The notes beneath the pieces are model-generated. The model ran no database searches. It was not told the DNA's origin and worked only from the letters and a program-made list of their open reading frames with translations. From an uncultured Ectothiorhodospiraceae bacterium (GTDB taxonomy: Bacteria; Pseudomonadota; Gammaproteobacteria; CAMYNG01), in contig CAMYNG010000006.1 of assembly GCA_947259765.1 (NCBI GenBank), positions 1 to 64,000 of the forward strand: 64,000 nucleotides of DNA, given 5' to 3'. Positions 39,916 to 50,301 of this stretch are shown here, one piece after another; within the stretch, counting starts at the first letter, position 1; every line of letters starts with the position of its first letter. The position numbers and the translations under genes are program-made.

Positions 39916-40902
39916 TTAGCCGCCCAAAAATCTTTGGCGCAGCATTACGGTAATAGTCAACAAAACCAGCAGCACAAGCCATATCACCGTATACAACGTC
40001 ACCGACTGGCGGGCCTTTTTTCTCTCCAACCAGGTGCGCGGCTTAACGCCTTTAAAAAGAAATACCAACTTGGCGGCAAGATTGACGCAAACAATATTGA
40101 CGGCCAGAAGCAGCAACGCACCCAGCGCGAAATCGGGCTGGCGCGCTGCCAACATCAGGCCCACCGTTACCGTAGGCGGCAGGATCGCCACCGCAACCAT
40201 CACGCCAACCAACGCACTTGAAATACCGGACGTCAACGACAATACAGCTGCGGCCCCAGAAGCCAACGCTAGAACAATACCCGCAATACCCACATCGGTG
40301 CGCGCAACAATTTCTTCGCTGTTTAAATTAAAATGCCAAACGAGACCCACCAGTGCCGATAATCCAAATGCTATGAACACACCGGTCAGGTTCGTTCTTA
40401 AGGCAGACCAAAACAGCTGTGAATCACCAATTGATGATGCGAATGCCAGCGCAATATTGGGCCCCAGCAAGGGCGCGATCACCATCGCGCCAATCACCAC
40501 GGCGACGCTGTTTTCAATAAGGCCGATCGCCGCTACGATCGTGGACAGGATGACCAGCAAGTAGAAGTTACTATCCCGTCGCGCACCAAAGGCAATATTC
40601 TGATACAGCTCCTCACGGGTGCGAACCACCGAAGCCGCTTTCTCGTTTTCGTCTTCAACCGGCCGGGGTATTGTCGCGTCAACGGGTAGAATCACAATGC
40701 GTGACGTTTCAATTTTACCGAGAGCGGTTTGGATTGAATCAATAACGGCCTGCTGTTTTGCCGGACGCACCAGCAGACGTATGGTGCATCGCCCGTCCTC
40801 GCCTGCCGGCGTCATCCAGTAATCGAGAATTTCATGCTGATCGGCGATACCCTTAACGGTATCGAGGTGCCCATGATCGGTAACTACTTCAATAACTCGC
40901 AT
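39916..40902 (-). CDS. DUF389 / TIGR00341 family membrane protein
   Basis: 328 aa; MRVIEVVTDHGHLDTVKGIADQHEILDYW..., SVAVVIGAMVIAPLLGPNIALAFA. Confidence 0.85.
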   Translation of the reverse strand: MRVIEVVTDHGHLDTVKGIADQHEILDYWMTPAGEDGRCTIRLLVRPAKQQAVIDSIQTALGKIETSRIVILPVDATIPRPVEDENEKAASVVRTREELYQNIAFGARRDSNFYLLVILSTIVAAIGLIENSVAVVIGAMVIAPLLGPNIALAFASSIGDSQLFWSALRTNLTGVFIAFGLSALVGLVWHFNLNSEEIVARTDVGIAGIVLALASGAAAVLSLTSGISSALVGVMVAVAILPPTVTVGLMLAARQPDFALGALLLLAVNIVCVNLAAKLVFLFKGVKPRTWLERKKARQSVTLYTVIWLVLLVLLTITVMLRQRFLGG

Positions 40903-40914
40903 AAAATTTTTGCG

Positions 40915-41472
40915 TCAGGCAGCGGGACGCTGCAGCGGCGCTTCAACTTCATCCCGCTTCTGCTTTCCTAGCAGACTTTCAACAAGCGTTAGCGCAAAGT
41001 CCATCGCGGTGCCCGGTCCACGAGAAGTAATCACAAGATTATCAATCACCACCGGTTCTTCAACATAAGTCAGGCCACTTATTGCTGCTATATCAATAGA
41101 GCCGGGAAAACTTGTTGCGCGGTGATTGTCGAGCAGACCGGCCGCGGCCAAGGCTCTCGGTGCGGCGCATATCGCCGCGACGTAGCGCCGTTCTGTTACG
41201 TTTTTGATAAGCATTTCACGCAATCGTAAATCGTCCCGCAAGTGATCCGCGCCCGGCAGTCCACCGGGCAAAACGATCATGTCAAAGGTATTTTCACGAA
41301 CCGCGTCTAGCTCCGTGTCCGGAATCAGCACGGTACCACGACTGGCTCGCACCGGTTGATCATCGAGTCCCGCCGTTACAACATCAACACCTGCACGGCG
41401 CAGAATATCAATTACGGTGACGGCTTCGAGCTCCTCGCAGCCTTGGGCGAGGGGGATAAGGACGCTTGCCAT
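40915..41472 (-). CDS. DJ-1/PfpI family protein
   Basis: MASVLIPLAQGCEELEAVTVIDILRRAGVDVVTAG, VLPGGLPGADHLRDD, VAAICAAPRALAAAGLL. Confidence 0.92.
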   Translation of the reverse strand: MASVLIPLAQGCEELEAVTVIDILRRAGVDVVTAGLDDQPVRASRGTVLIPDTELDAVRENTFDMIVLPGGLPGADHLRDDLRLREMLIKNVTERRYVAAICAAPRALAAAGLLDNHRATSFPGSIDIAAISGLTYVEEPVVIDNLVITSRGPGTAMDFALTLVESLLGKQKRDEVEAPLQRPAA

Positions 41473-42248
41473 GTTCGGGCCCTCCATTCTCTTAAGTTAA
41501 TTAAGGTAGACACTGTCACCAGGCTTATTCCTTTATAGTCCAGCTCGGCCAGGCGTGCCTCCAGAATTTCCAGCGTTACCGGGTACGGGTGTGCGATGGC
41601 CAGCACAGATCCGTGTGACTCGGTTTTATGCAACATGTTATCAAACTGTGCATTAATCATGTTGGCATCTTCCTCGGGATCCAGAAAAATGTCTCGCCGT
41701 GCTGCAGGGACGCCACGCTGCTTAGCAGTTTCCAAAGCAACACTTTGTGCAGTAGTACGACTATCGACGAAAAACAGTCCGCTATTTTTGTGTAGCGCGT
41801 CCATGAACCATTGCATGGAAACAAGCTGGCGCGTCAACAAGCTTCCCATATGATTATTGACACCGGTGGCGAAGGGGATAGAACGAATATTTTCCTGAAC
41901 AACGGCATGCATCTGCGCCCGTGACATGCCCTGCGTTAAGCCACCGGGGCCTAAGGCCTTACCGTTGTTTGCCTGCATTGGCAGGTGCAACAACACTTCC
42001 TTTTTGAGCTCATGGGCGCGCTTCGCCAGCCGTTCTGCGTAAGGTGTTCGTGGCAGAAACGATAACGATACCGGCCAATTCAATTCGACGGCACGTTGGC
42101 CTTCCGCCCAGCGGTCGCCAACATCATCGATGATGATGCTGACGACAGGGACCTGTGTACGGGGGGTAAAACGCTCTGCGGCGCTCGAACCCGGTACGCC
42201 GCATAAGATTAATACCAAGATAATCCATGTTCTTAACAGAACGGTCAT
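41412..42248 (-). CDS. Divergent polysaccharide deacetylase family protein (YibQ-like)
   Basis: 278 aa; VPVVSIIIDDVGDRWAEGQRAVELNWPVSLSFLPRTPYAERLAKRAHELKKEVLLHLPMQ; downstream of ctpA. Confidence 0.9.
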   Translation of the reverse strand: MTVLLRTWIILVLILCGVPGSSAAERFTPRTQVPVVSIIIDDVGDRWAEGQRAVELNWPVSLSFLPRTPYAERLAKRAHELKKEVLLHLPMQANNGKALGPGGLTQGMSRAQMHAVVQENIRSIPFATGVNNHMGSLLTRQLVSMQWFMDALHKNSGLFFVDSRTTAQSVALETAKQRGVPAARRDIFLDPEEDANMINAQFDNMLHKTESHGSVLAIAHPYPVTLEILEARLAELDYKGISLVTVSTLINLREWRARTWQASLSPSPKAARSSKPSP

Positions 42249-42263
42249 CCTGGTAATGGAATG

Positions 42264-43610
42264 TTAACGTGCGCTTAGCAAATGCATTCCTTTCAGCACA
42301 TTGATGGCCTCGTATAGGAAGTAGTCAGATGCCGCAAGCGGCTCTTCCTTTTCCTTTGTGGCGCCATCTTTCTTTTTGCCACCGTCCGGCTTCTTGGATT
42401 GGCCCTTACTTCCGGATTTCTTGCCGCCGTTATCAAGGTGCCCGGTCAGATCACTTTCCTTAAGAAGACCCAAACCGTCATCATCGCGTATATCCACTTT
42501 TAGATTGTCGAGTTTGATATCCGGCGTAATGCCTTCCGCCTGAATAGAACGACCGGAAGGGGTGTAATAACGCGCGGTGGTCAATTTAAGCGCGGTATTG
42601 TTGCCCAGGGGCACCACAGTTTGTACAGAGCCTTTACCGAATGTTTGTTTGCCCATAACAATAGCGCGCTTGTGATCCTGCAGAGCACCGGCGACGATTT
42701 CCGACGCCGAGGCGGAACCGCCGTTAACCAGCACGACCATGGGGATTGAATTGATCATATCCGTGGGATTCGCCTGATGCTTGAGTTGATTTTCGTCACT
42801 ACGTCCCTTGACGCTGACGATCATTCCGTTGGTAAGAAAGACGTCGGAGACGGCGACTGCGGCATCCAAAAGTCCACCCGGGTTATTTCGCAGATCCAAT
42901 ACCATGCCGCGAAGACCATCCTTGTTTTCCTTTTTTAGTTTTTTAATGGCGTCTTTCAGTTCACTGCCGGTGCGTTCCTGAAACTGAGTAATGCGAATAT
43001 AACCATATCCGTCTTCAATAGTGCGCGATTTGACACTTTTAACCCGAATGCGATCACGCGTAATGCTGATTTTGAGTGGCTTCTCTGCGCCTTCGCGAAC
43101 TACGGTCAGGGTAATTTCCGATCCAGGCTTGCCGCGCATCATTTTCACTGCGTCGTCCAGAGTCATGCCCTTCACCGGTGTTTCGTCGAGACGAATGATG
43201 AGATCCCCCGCCTTGATCCCGGCCCGGTCTGCCGGCGTGTCATCTATCGGCGACACGACTTTAACAAAGCCGTCTTCCATTCCAACCACGATTCCCAGGC
43301 CACCGAATTCGCCGGTCGTACCCACGCGCAGTTCCTGGAAGGCTTCCTTATCCAAATAACTTGAATGGGGATCGAGTCCGGTCAACATGCCACGAATGGC
43401 GTTTTCCAGGAGCGTGCTGTCTTTGACGTCCTCAACGTAGTTTTCCTTAATTTTGCCGAAAACCTCACTCAGACTGCGAACTTCTTCTAAGGGCAGGGTT
43501 GAAAACCGCGCATTGTTACGGTCTGCAAGCACGCCATGGCCAATCGCAAGGAATAAGCCTAATAGCAGGCCCGTGAAAAGAATTGATACGTTTCGCAAAG
43601 AGGGTTTCAT
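42264..43610 (-). CDS. ctpA: S41 family carboxy-terminal processing peptidase
   Basis: 448 aa; PDZ (GGLGIVVGMEDGFVKVVSPIDDTPADRAGIKAGD), catalytic VLVNGGSASASEIVAGALQDHKRA. Confidence 0.95.
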   Translation of the reverse strand: MKPSLRNVSILFTGLLLGLFLAIGHGVLADRNNARFSTLPLEEVRSLSEVFGKIKENYVEDVKDSTLLENAIRGMLTGLDPHSSYLDKEAFQELRVGTTGEFGGLGIVVGMEDGFVKVVSPIDDTPADRAGIKAGDLIIRLDETPVKGMTLDDAVKMMRGKPGSEITLTVVREGAEKPLKISITRDRIRVKSVKSRTIEDGYGYIRITQFQERTGSELKDAIKKLKKENKDGLRGMVLDLRNNPGGLLDAAVAVSDVFLTNGMIVSVKGRSDENQLKHQANPTDMINSIPMVVLVNGGSASASEIVAGALQDHKRAIVMGKQTFGKGSVQTVVPLGNNTALKLTTARYYTPSGRSIQAEGITPDIKLDNLKVDIRDDDGLGLLKESDLTGHLDNGGKKSGSKGQSKKPDGGKKKDGATKEKEEPLAASDYFLYEAINVLKGMHLLSAR

Positions 43611-43798
43611 TTCGGTGACAGCTCCAGGGCAAAGCCGGCTCCAGCGGGCTGCCCGATTAATCGTAAGGGATTGATATTAGCGTAATTCGTATGTGGTCAC
43701 ACTATATAATAATAGACGCCGCTGTGCCGATAAGTTCCCGATACCTTTCCGCTTGGCACGTTGTGCGGTCGTTTTTGAGGCCGTTAAGCCGGCCTCCA

Positions 43799-44992
43799 CT
43801 AGCTTTTTCGGCACCATTTCGCAGGATTTGAGGGTTGACCGTTGTGACGGATCTCAAAATACAAGCCGGCTGTATCTCGACCGCCACTTTTACCCACGGC
43901 CGCCAGGACCTCTCCGGCTTCCACCCAATCTCCGGTTTCCTTATACAGGCTTTGATTATGCCCATACAAACTCATAAAACCATCACCGTGATCAACAATA
44001 ATAAGCAGGCCATAGCCACGCAGCCAATCGGCAAATGCCACCCGACCGCGTGACACCGCACGTACGTTGTTGCCTTCTTTGGCATTTATCAGCACGCCGT
44101 TCCAGGTCACTCGGCCTCCGGCCCGCTTTTTTCCGAACAGGCGATTCACACGCCCCTGCGCCGGCCAGGTTAATTTACCCTTCAGGCTTGAAAATGACCT
44201 TTGTTCGCCTGCCTCGGCAGGTATATCCGCGAGCATTTCGCGAATGGCATTCAGAAGTTTTTCCAGCTGCTGCTCATCTTCTACCAGACGGCTCAGCTCT
44301 TCGCCCTTGGCCAGTATTTCGGTCTTGAGCTGTGCCACAAGCAACCTTCGCGCACGCACGGTGTTGTCAAGCGCGGCCTTGTCGCGATGTTTCTGTTTCT
44401 GCAGTTGGCGCAGGGTGGTGGATTCGGTCTCAATATCTTGCTCCACCACGGCCAGTTCCTGGATGGACAGCATCGCCTTGTCGATCCGCGCGCTGCGTGC
44501 CTGATTAAAATAGCGATAGTAGGTGAACACGCGACCGGCGAGCGCCGGACTTTCCTGATTAAGTACCAGCTTAAGATACTCTTGCCGACCGATAACATAG
44601 GCAGCGTGTACCTGTTCAGCAAGCAGCTGGCGTTGCTGTCCGACTTCTCTGTTCAGGCGCGCGCGATCGCGCTGTAAAACTTCAAGCCGACGCTCCTGTT
44701 TGCGCAGCTGGGATTTGAGCCGCCGTAGTTTTTGTACGAGTTTACCGATTCGACTTTCGGTGTTACGTAATTCAGTACTGGCTTTCTCGTGTTCACCCTG
44801 CACTGAAAGCAGGTCGTTGCGGACAGACTCGATACGTTGTTTAAGCTGCTCCAGTTCCGCGGTTTTCGCGCGGCGTTCGCTGTCACTCAGGCCCGCTTGT
44901 ACTCCTGCAACGCAGGCTAGAAAAACGAGTGCTGAAAAAACAACAACGGACAGAGGCTGAATCAAGACGCGCAGGAAAATAGAATTCAGCAT
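43799..44992 (-). CDS. envC: Murein hydrolase activator EnvC (LytM/M23 domain)
   Basis: 397 aa; coiled-coil N-terminal half, LTWPAQGRVNRLFGKKRAGGRVTWNGVLINAKEGNNVRAVSRGRVAFADWLRGYGLLIIVDHGDGFMSLYGHNQ. Confidence 0.93.
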   Translation of the reverse strand: MLNSIFLRVLIQPLSVVVFSALVFLACVAGVQAGLSDSERRAKTAELEQLKQRIESVRNDLLSVQGEHEKASTELRNTESRIGKLVQKLRRLKSQLRKQERRLEVLQRDRARLNREVGQQRQLLAEQVHAAYVIGRQEYLKLVLNQESPALAGRVFTYYRYFNQARSARIDKAMLSIQELAVVEQDIETESTTLRQLQKQKHRDKAALDNTVRARRLLVAQLKTEILAKGEELSRLVEDEQQLEKLLNAIREMLADIPAEAGEQRSFSSLKGKLTWPAQGRVNRLFGKKRAGGRVTWNGVLINAKEGNNVRAVSRGRVAFADWLRGYGLLIIVDHGDGFMSLYGHNQSLYKETGDWVEAGEVLAAVGKSGGRDTAGLYFEIRHNGQPSNPAKWCRKS

Positions 44993-45005
44993 CCGCAGAC
45001 TGGGT

Positions 45006-46574
45006 TCATGCGCTTTCCTTGATGTCCTCGGAAAAGGAAATCAGCGAGCGGCCATTCATTTCATTAGGTTGCTCCAGGCCCATTAGAAACAGCATGCTGG
45101 GAGCAACATCCGACAATGCGCCTGAAGCCGCCATTTGCGCCGGCCGACCGACATAGAGCAGTGGAACCGTATTTGACGTGTGTGCCGTGTGCGCCTGTCC
45201 AGTTGAGGCATTACTCATTTGTTCTGCATTACCGTGGTCAGCCGTAATAAGCACTTCACCGCCGGCCTGCTGTATTGCCTCTACAGCACGCCCTATACAA
45301 CCATCAAGGAATTCGATTGCTTTAACCGTCGCATCAAAGTTTCCGGTATGACCGACCATATCAGGGTTCGCGAAGTTACAAATAATGACGTCGTACTTAC
45401 TGCTTTCGACTGCAGCTACCAGCTTGTCGGTCACCTCTCCCGCGCTCATCTCGGGCCGCTCATCGTAAGTGGTAATGTCACTGGGTGATGGAACCAGTAC
45501 CCGATCTTCAAATTCAAACGGCACTTCACGACCGCCGTTGAAGAAGAACGTAACATGCGCGTATTTCTCGGTCTCGGCAATGCGCAATTGCTGCAGTCCA
45601 AGGTGGGAAACGTACTCGCCAAACACGTTTTGTAATCGGTCTGGAGGATAGGCGACGGGCACATCGAACTCGGCGTTGTATTCAGTCAGGCTGACAAACG
45701 CACCCAGCTTGGGGACTGACTCACGCACGAAGCCGTCAAAGTCCGGCTCAATAAACGGCCGGGTGATCTGCCGCGCTCTGTCTGAGCGGTAATTCATGAA
45801 GACCAAAACATCACCATCTTCCATGCATACCGGCTTGTCATCGGCGGCGACGATCGCGGTGGCCTTAACAAACTCATCCGTCTCGCCGCGATTGTAGGCC
45901 ATTCCGAGCGCAGTCATCGCGTCCGGCGCGGAAAACTCCGCCTTGCCTTGTGTGATCAGATCATAGGCTGCCTGCACGCGCGGCCAGCGATGATCCCGGT
46001 CCATTGCATAAAACCGGCCTATTACCGAGGAAAACGATCCACAGCCGAGCTCGTCGAACTTGGCCTGCATCTTTTTTAAAGACTCGGCGGCACTTTTGGG
46101 CGCCGTGTCGCGGCCATCCAGAAAGGCGTGCAGGTAAATCCTTTGGGCGCCGCGTTTGGCTGCCAACTCGACCATCGCATGAATATGGTCTTCGTGACTG
46201 TGCACCCCACCCGGAGATAACAAGCCGAGAACGTGCACAGCCTTATTTGTTCCAATCGCCTTATCGACGGCATCCGTCAGCGTTTGGTTATTGAAAAACG
46301 AGCCGGTCTTAATGGACCTGTTAACCCGGGTAAACTCCTGGTAAACCACCCGACCGGCACCAAGATTGAGATGTCCCACCTCTGAATTGCCCATTTGACC
46401 CGACGGCAGACCGACTTCAGCACCAGAACCGCGGATCAGGGTGTGAGGGTATGTATTCCACAATCGATCCCAGTTGGGTTTGTTGGCGGCAAGAATCGCG
46501 TTGCCGGTGGAGTCTTCAGAGTAACCCCAACCATCCAGAATGATCAGTGTAATAGGTTTTAAATTCAATGACAT
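45006..46574 (-). CDS. gpmI: 2,3-bisphosphoglycerate-independent phosphoglycerate mutase
   Basis: 522 aa; [76 protein letters not shown]. Confidence 0.97.
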   Translation of the reverse strand: MSLNLKPITLIILDGWGYSEDSTGNAILAANKPNWDRLWNTYPHTLIRGSGAEVGLPSGQMGNSEVGHLNLGAGRVVYQEFTRVNRSIKTGSFFNNQTLTDAVDKAIGTNKAVHVLGLLSPGGVHSHEDHIHAMVELAAKRGAQRIYLHAFLDGRDTAPKSAAESLKKMQAKFDELGCGSFSSVIGRFYAMDRDHRWPRVQAAYDLITQGKAEFSAPDAMTALGMAYNRGETDEFVKATAIVAADDKPVCMEDGDVLVFMNYRSDRARQITRPFIEPDFDGFVRESVPKLGAFVSLTEYNAEFDVPVAYPPDRLQNVFGEYVSHLGLQQLRIAETEKYAHVTFFFNGGREVPFEFEDRVLVPSPSDITTYDERPEMSAGEVTDKLVAAVESSKYDVIICNFANPDMVGHTGNFDATVKAIEFLDGCIGRAVEAIQQAGGEVLITADHGNAEQMSNASTGQAHTAHTSNTVPLLYVGRPAQMAASGALSDVAPSMLFLMGLEQPNEMNGRSLISFSEDIKESA

Positions 46575-46853
46575 AGAAAATTTTTCGAACTTTTCGTGAA
46601 ACGAGTTTGCTTACTGATTTAGACGTATTCTAATCCCATTTGCCCAAGAGGATCATGTGCACCGCTCGCTGTTCCGGCACTTTATGTGCACAACCGAGCA
46701 AAAAATAGCACTTGTAGGGTTTTTTTCCTTCTCAAACGGTAGATTATTGTATAATGTTTTAGTAATAAATGGCACGCATCAACGCCCCGGACACAATGTC
46801 CAAATGGTTAGATTTCTCTTACAACGTTCGATTTGACGTGCATAGGCCGAACC

Positions 46854-47174
46854 ATGATGAATCAGCTTGAAACGGCAATATTACTTACGCGGGACGAGGA
46901 CATCGATCGCGCTTCCCGCTCACTGAAAGCAATGTCTCATCCCCTGCGCTTGAAGATTCTCTGCACCTTGGGAGATCGCGAAATAAGCGTGCAAGACATT
47001 GTAGATTCCGTCGGGACTTCGCAAAGTAATATTTCCCAGCATCTGGCTATACTTCGTGACAAGGGAATTCTTGCATCACGCAAGGATGCCAACCGTGTGT
47101 ATTACCGGGTAGGCGATTCGCGCACCCTGCGCTTGATCGATATGATGCGCGAAGTTTTCTGCAACACCCTCTGA
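46854..47174 (+). CDS. ArsR-family HTH transcriptional regulator
   Basis: RASRSLKAMSHPLRLKILCTLGDREISVQDIVDSVGTSQSNISQHLAILRDKGILASRKDANRVYYRV. Confidence 0.88.
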   Translation: MMNQLETAILLTRDEDIDRASRSLKAMSHPLRLKILCTLGDREISVQDIVDSVGTSQSNISQHLAILRDKGILASRKDANRVYYRVGDSRTLRLIDMMREVFCNTL

Positions 47175-47322
47175 ACGGATTCTTTAACTACGGTAGTACC
47201 CTGAAAGATGACGCCGTGTCTCGCGGTATCAACGACGAGTAGTGATATTTAGAGAATACTCGTAATATCTGACCACATTTTGCAGCAAACACAAAGAAGC
47301 TCACTCGACCACGTTCAAGGCT

Positions 47323-47748
47323 ATGGACCAATATATTGAATTTGTAAGTAACCATTTAATGCTGAGCGCCGCACTGCTGGTGATCACAATCATGCTGGTT
47401 TACACTTTTGTCGCGCCCTATTTGCGCGCCTGGAAAAGCGTCACCCCCCAAGAAGCCACTCGGTTAATTAACCACGATCAAGCTGTAATTCTTGATATAC
47501 GTGAAGACCGAGAATTCCAGGGCGGACATATCGTTAACTCCATTCACATACCCATGGGGATGGTGAACAAACGGCTCGCTGATCTCGAAAAACATAAAGA
47601 CAAACCCATTATTGTTGGTTGTCGTTCCGGCAGTCGATCAGCAAGTACTTGCAATGTGCTCAGTAAAAACGGATTTGAAAAAGTGTATAACCTTGGTGGC
47701 GGAATCATGGCCTGGGAAGGCGCCAGTCTGCCACTTAGCAAAAAGTAA
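47323..47748 (+). CDS. Membrane-anchored rhodanese-like protein (YibN-like)
   Basis: 141 aa; N-terminal TM, ATRLINHDQAVILDIREDREFQGGHIVNSIHIPMG, IIVGCRSGSRSASTCNVL with catalytic Cys. Confidence 0.9.
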   Translation: MDQYIEFVSNHLMLSAALLVITIMLVYTFVAPYLRAWKSVTPQEATRLINHDQAVILDIREDREFQGGHIVNSIHIPMGMVNKRLADLEKHKDKPIIVGCRSGSRSASTCNVLSKNGFEKVYNLGGGIMAWEGASLPLSKK

Positions 47749-47768
47749 CAACTACAAGGAGGCGTCGT

Positions 47769-48050
47769 ATGACTAATGTTGTAATGTACAGTTCCCCGTG
47801 GTGTCCATATTGCACCCGTGCACGTGCGCTCTTGCAGCAAAAGGGTGTCGACTTTGAGGAAATCATGGTGGATCGCGAACCACAGCTTCGCGCTGAAATG
47901 GTTGAACGAAGCGGCGGTGTTACCAGCGTGCCACAAATTTTTATCGGTGATCTGCATGTAGGTGGCTGCGACGATATGTTTGCCCTTGAGGCCAAGGGCG
48001 AATTGGATGCCTTGCTGAATCCTCAACCGCAAGCCCGTACCTCAGGCTAG
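47769..48050 (+). CDS. grxC: Glutaredoxin 3
   Basis: 93 aa; VVMYSSPWCPYCTRARALLQQKGVDFEEIMVD, TSVPQIFIGDLHVGGCDDMFAL. Confidence 0.95.
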   Translation: MTNVVMYSSPWCPYCTRARALLQQKGVDFEEIMVDREPQLRAEMVERSGGVTSVPQIFIGDLHVGGCDDMFALEAKGELDALLNPQPQARTSG

Positions 48051-48209
48051 CTCACCTGTTCGCGGGGCCGTATCCCACTGGATAAAACGCGCAGCCCCCC
48101 ATCTCTCCCCCCCGTGAAATACTAAGTCCACAAATGCGGTGGCCGAGCCATTTCTGCTAACATAGGCGGCCCGTTTCCAAGTGGAAACCGAACGACCCAG
48201 GAAAACGTA

Positions 48210-48695
48210 ATGACAGACACCGAACCAAAATCCACTGCTGGCGCAAACGCGGAAGCCGCGCAGCCCGCCCAGCAATTCCAGATCCAGAAGATCTACATAA
48301 AGGATCTTTCCTTCGAGTCACCCAATGCACCCGGGATGTTCACGGATTCCTTTCAGCCGAATGTTGATTTTGAGATGAATACCGAAGGTAACAGTCTCGG
48401 CGACGATCTCTACGATGTGACCCTGACCATTACGGTTACTGCAAAGCACAATGACAATACGGCGTTTCTTGTAGAGATCAAACAGTCAGGTGTATTCAGC
48501 ATCAGCGGTTTTGACCAGGATCAACTTGGTCATATGTTGGGCAGCTACTGCCCGAATATTCTTTTCCCCTATGCACGTGAGGCCGTCTCGGACCTTGTGA
48601 CTCGCGGCGGTTTCCCGCCCCTGTTACTCGCCCCGGTCAACTTTGATGCCCTCTATGCCCAACACTTGCAACAACAGGCCCAGCAGGCATCTTGA
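48210..48695 (+). CDS. secB: Protein-export chaperone SecB
   Basis: 161 aa; FQIQKIYIKDLSFESPNAPGMF, GMF/FPYAREAVSDLVTRGGFPPLLLAPVNFDALY. Confidence 0.97.
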   Translation: MTDTEPKSTAGANAEAAQPAQQFQIQKIYIKDLSFESPNAPGMFTDSFQPNVDFEMNTEGNSLGDDLYDVTLTITVTAKHNDNTAFLVEIKQSGVFSISGFDQDQLGHMLGSYCPNILFPYAREAVSDLVTRGGFPPLLLAPVNFDALYAQHLQQQAQQAS

Positions 48696-48761
48696 ATCCG
48701 GTCAATTCAGCCGGCACGGTCAACTCACGCGAGCGGACCCTGCCACTTGGCAAGTTCTAGA

Positions 48762-49775
48762 ATGACTGAGCAGATTAAAGCACCGATTGCGGTACTCGGT
48801 GCCGGCGCTTGGGGTACCGCGCTGGCCGTGCATCTTGGCCGCAACGGTTTTCCTGTCCGGCTTTGGGCCCATCGTCCGGAGCACATCGCACAAATGTCGG
48901 CCGAGCGGTGTAATACACGTTCGTTGCCGGGTGTTGATTTTCCTGCCGGCCTGCAGCCGGAAAGCAATTTGGCCGTCGCGCTGGAAAACTGTTCGCTGGT
49001 TTTGTTGGTGGTTCCAAGTCAGGTCTTTCGTGAAACACTAAACGCCATCAAGCCCTACCTTGATCCCAAACAACGCCTGGCGTGGGGCACCAAAGGCATG
49101 GAGCGCGGTAGTAACAAGCTCCTGCACCAGTTGGTCAGCGAAGAGCTTGGCGAAAACGTGGACACGGCATGCATTTCCGGCCCGACCTTTGCTGCCGAAG
49201 TCGGCAGGGGCCTGCCCGGCGCGGTCACCGTCGCTTCGCGCAATTCGGCTTTTGCCACAGAGGTTGCCGAAATTCTTTGCAATCCGCATTTTAGAGCCTA
49301 TACGAGTGATGACATCGTCGGTGTGGAACTGGGCGGCGCACTCAAGAACGTACTGGCCATTGCCGCCGGGATCGCCGACGGACTGGGGTTTGGTGCAAAT
49401 ACCCGGGCAGCCTTGATCACACGCGGTCTGCACGAGCTCATGCGCCTGGGTAAAACGCTCGGCGGGCAGGCCGAAACCTTCATGGGGCTCGCCGGCCTGG
49501 GCGATCTCATTTTGACCTGCACCGATAACCAATCCCGCAATCGTCGCTTTGGCCTCGCTATCGGCAAGGGTGAAAACATGGACAAAGCTATTAATGACAT
49601 CGGCCAGGTGGTGGAGGGCGTACATTCTGCCGCCGAAGCCTGGGCCCTGGCACAACAACATCACATCGACATGCCCATCGCCGGTCAGGTCTACAAAGTA
49701 TTATACGAAAACGAAGATCCGCATGATGCCGTGCGTGACTTGCTTGATCGGGACGTGAAACCTGAAATCGCCTGA
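48762..49775 (+). CDS. gpsA: Glycerol-3-phosphate dehydrogenase [NAD(P)+]
   Basis: APIAVLGAGAWGTALAVHLGRNG, WGTKGMERGSNKLLHQLVSEELG, GALKNVLAIAAGIADGLGFGANTRAALITRGLHE. Confidence 0.97.
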   Translation: MTEQIKAPIAVLGAGAWGTALAVHLGRNGFPVRLWAHRPEHIAQMSAERCNTRSLPGVDFPAGLQPESNLAVALENCSLVLLVVPSQVFRETLNAIKPYLDPKQRLAWGTKGMERGSNKLLHQLVSEELGENVDTACISGPTFAAEVGRGLPGAVTVASRNSAFATEVAEILCNPHFRAYTSDDIVGVELGGALKNVLAIAAGIADGLGFGANTRAALITRGLHELMRLGKTLGGQAETFMGLAGLGDLILTCTDNQSRNRRFGLAIGKGENMDKAINDIGQVVEGVHSAAEAWALAQQHHIDMPIAGQVYKVLYENEDPHDAVRDLLDRDVKPEIA

Positions 49776-49976
49776 CCTTCGTCACCACCACCGAACTATA
49801 CTGTGATACTCATTTTCGTTCGTTGAATACCGATTCAGCACTAAACATCTCTGGTACATATTGTGCTTTTTTCTATTTGGTAATATTCACATTGACTGCT
49901 CAAAGAATTTTCTCTATTTAATGTAATACACCACTCTAGTTTGTTGTCTCAGGTGGGTCGCAAGGAGGTGATCGTA

Positions 49977-50288
49977 ATGCCGGCGGATCTCAACCCATCC
50001 CAGGTCTTGGGTAGCTGGTTTCATTCTCATGAGGAGGATGAGCCGGGACGCAAGATTTACCGATCTGCAGGTTTTCCTTTTCCTCCCTCACGCGGCCGAA
50101 CCGGCTTCACCATTGAAGCCAACGGAGATGTCGTAATTAATCAACCCGGCATGGACGATCGAACAACGACGAACCCGGGGACTTGGTCCCTTGATGGCAA
50201 CATACTTACCATCACCTCAACAACCTGGTCGGGTTCCTTCGAGGTTGTAAAGACGATCGAGGATTCGTACGTCCTGCGCCAACGCTGA
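49977..50288 (+). CDS. Small lipocalin-like/hypothetical protein (about 103 aa)
   Basis: SD aaggaggtg before ATG 49977; [103 protein letters not shown]. Confidence 0.65.
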   Translation: MPADLNPSQVLGSWFHSHEEDEPGRKIYRSAGFPFPPSRGRTGFTIEANGDVVINQPGMDDRTTTNPGTWSLDGNILTITSTTWSGSFEVVKTIEDSYVLRQR

Positions 50289-50301
50289 CAAGGAGTCAAA
50301 A

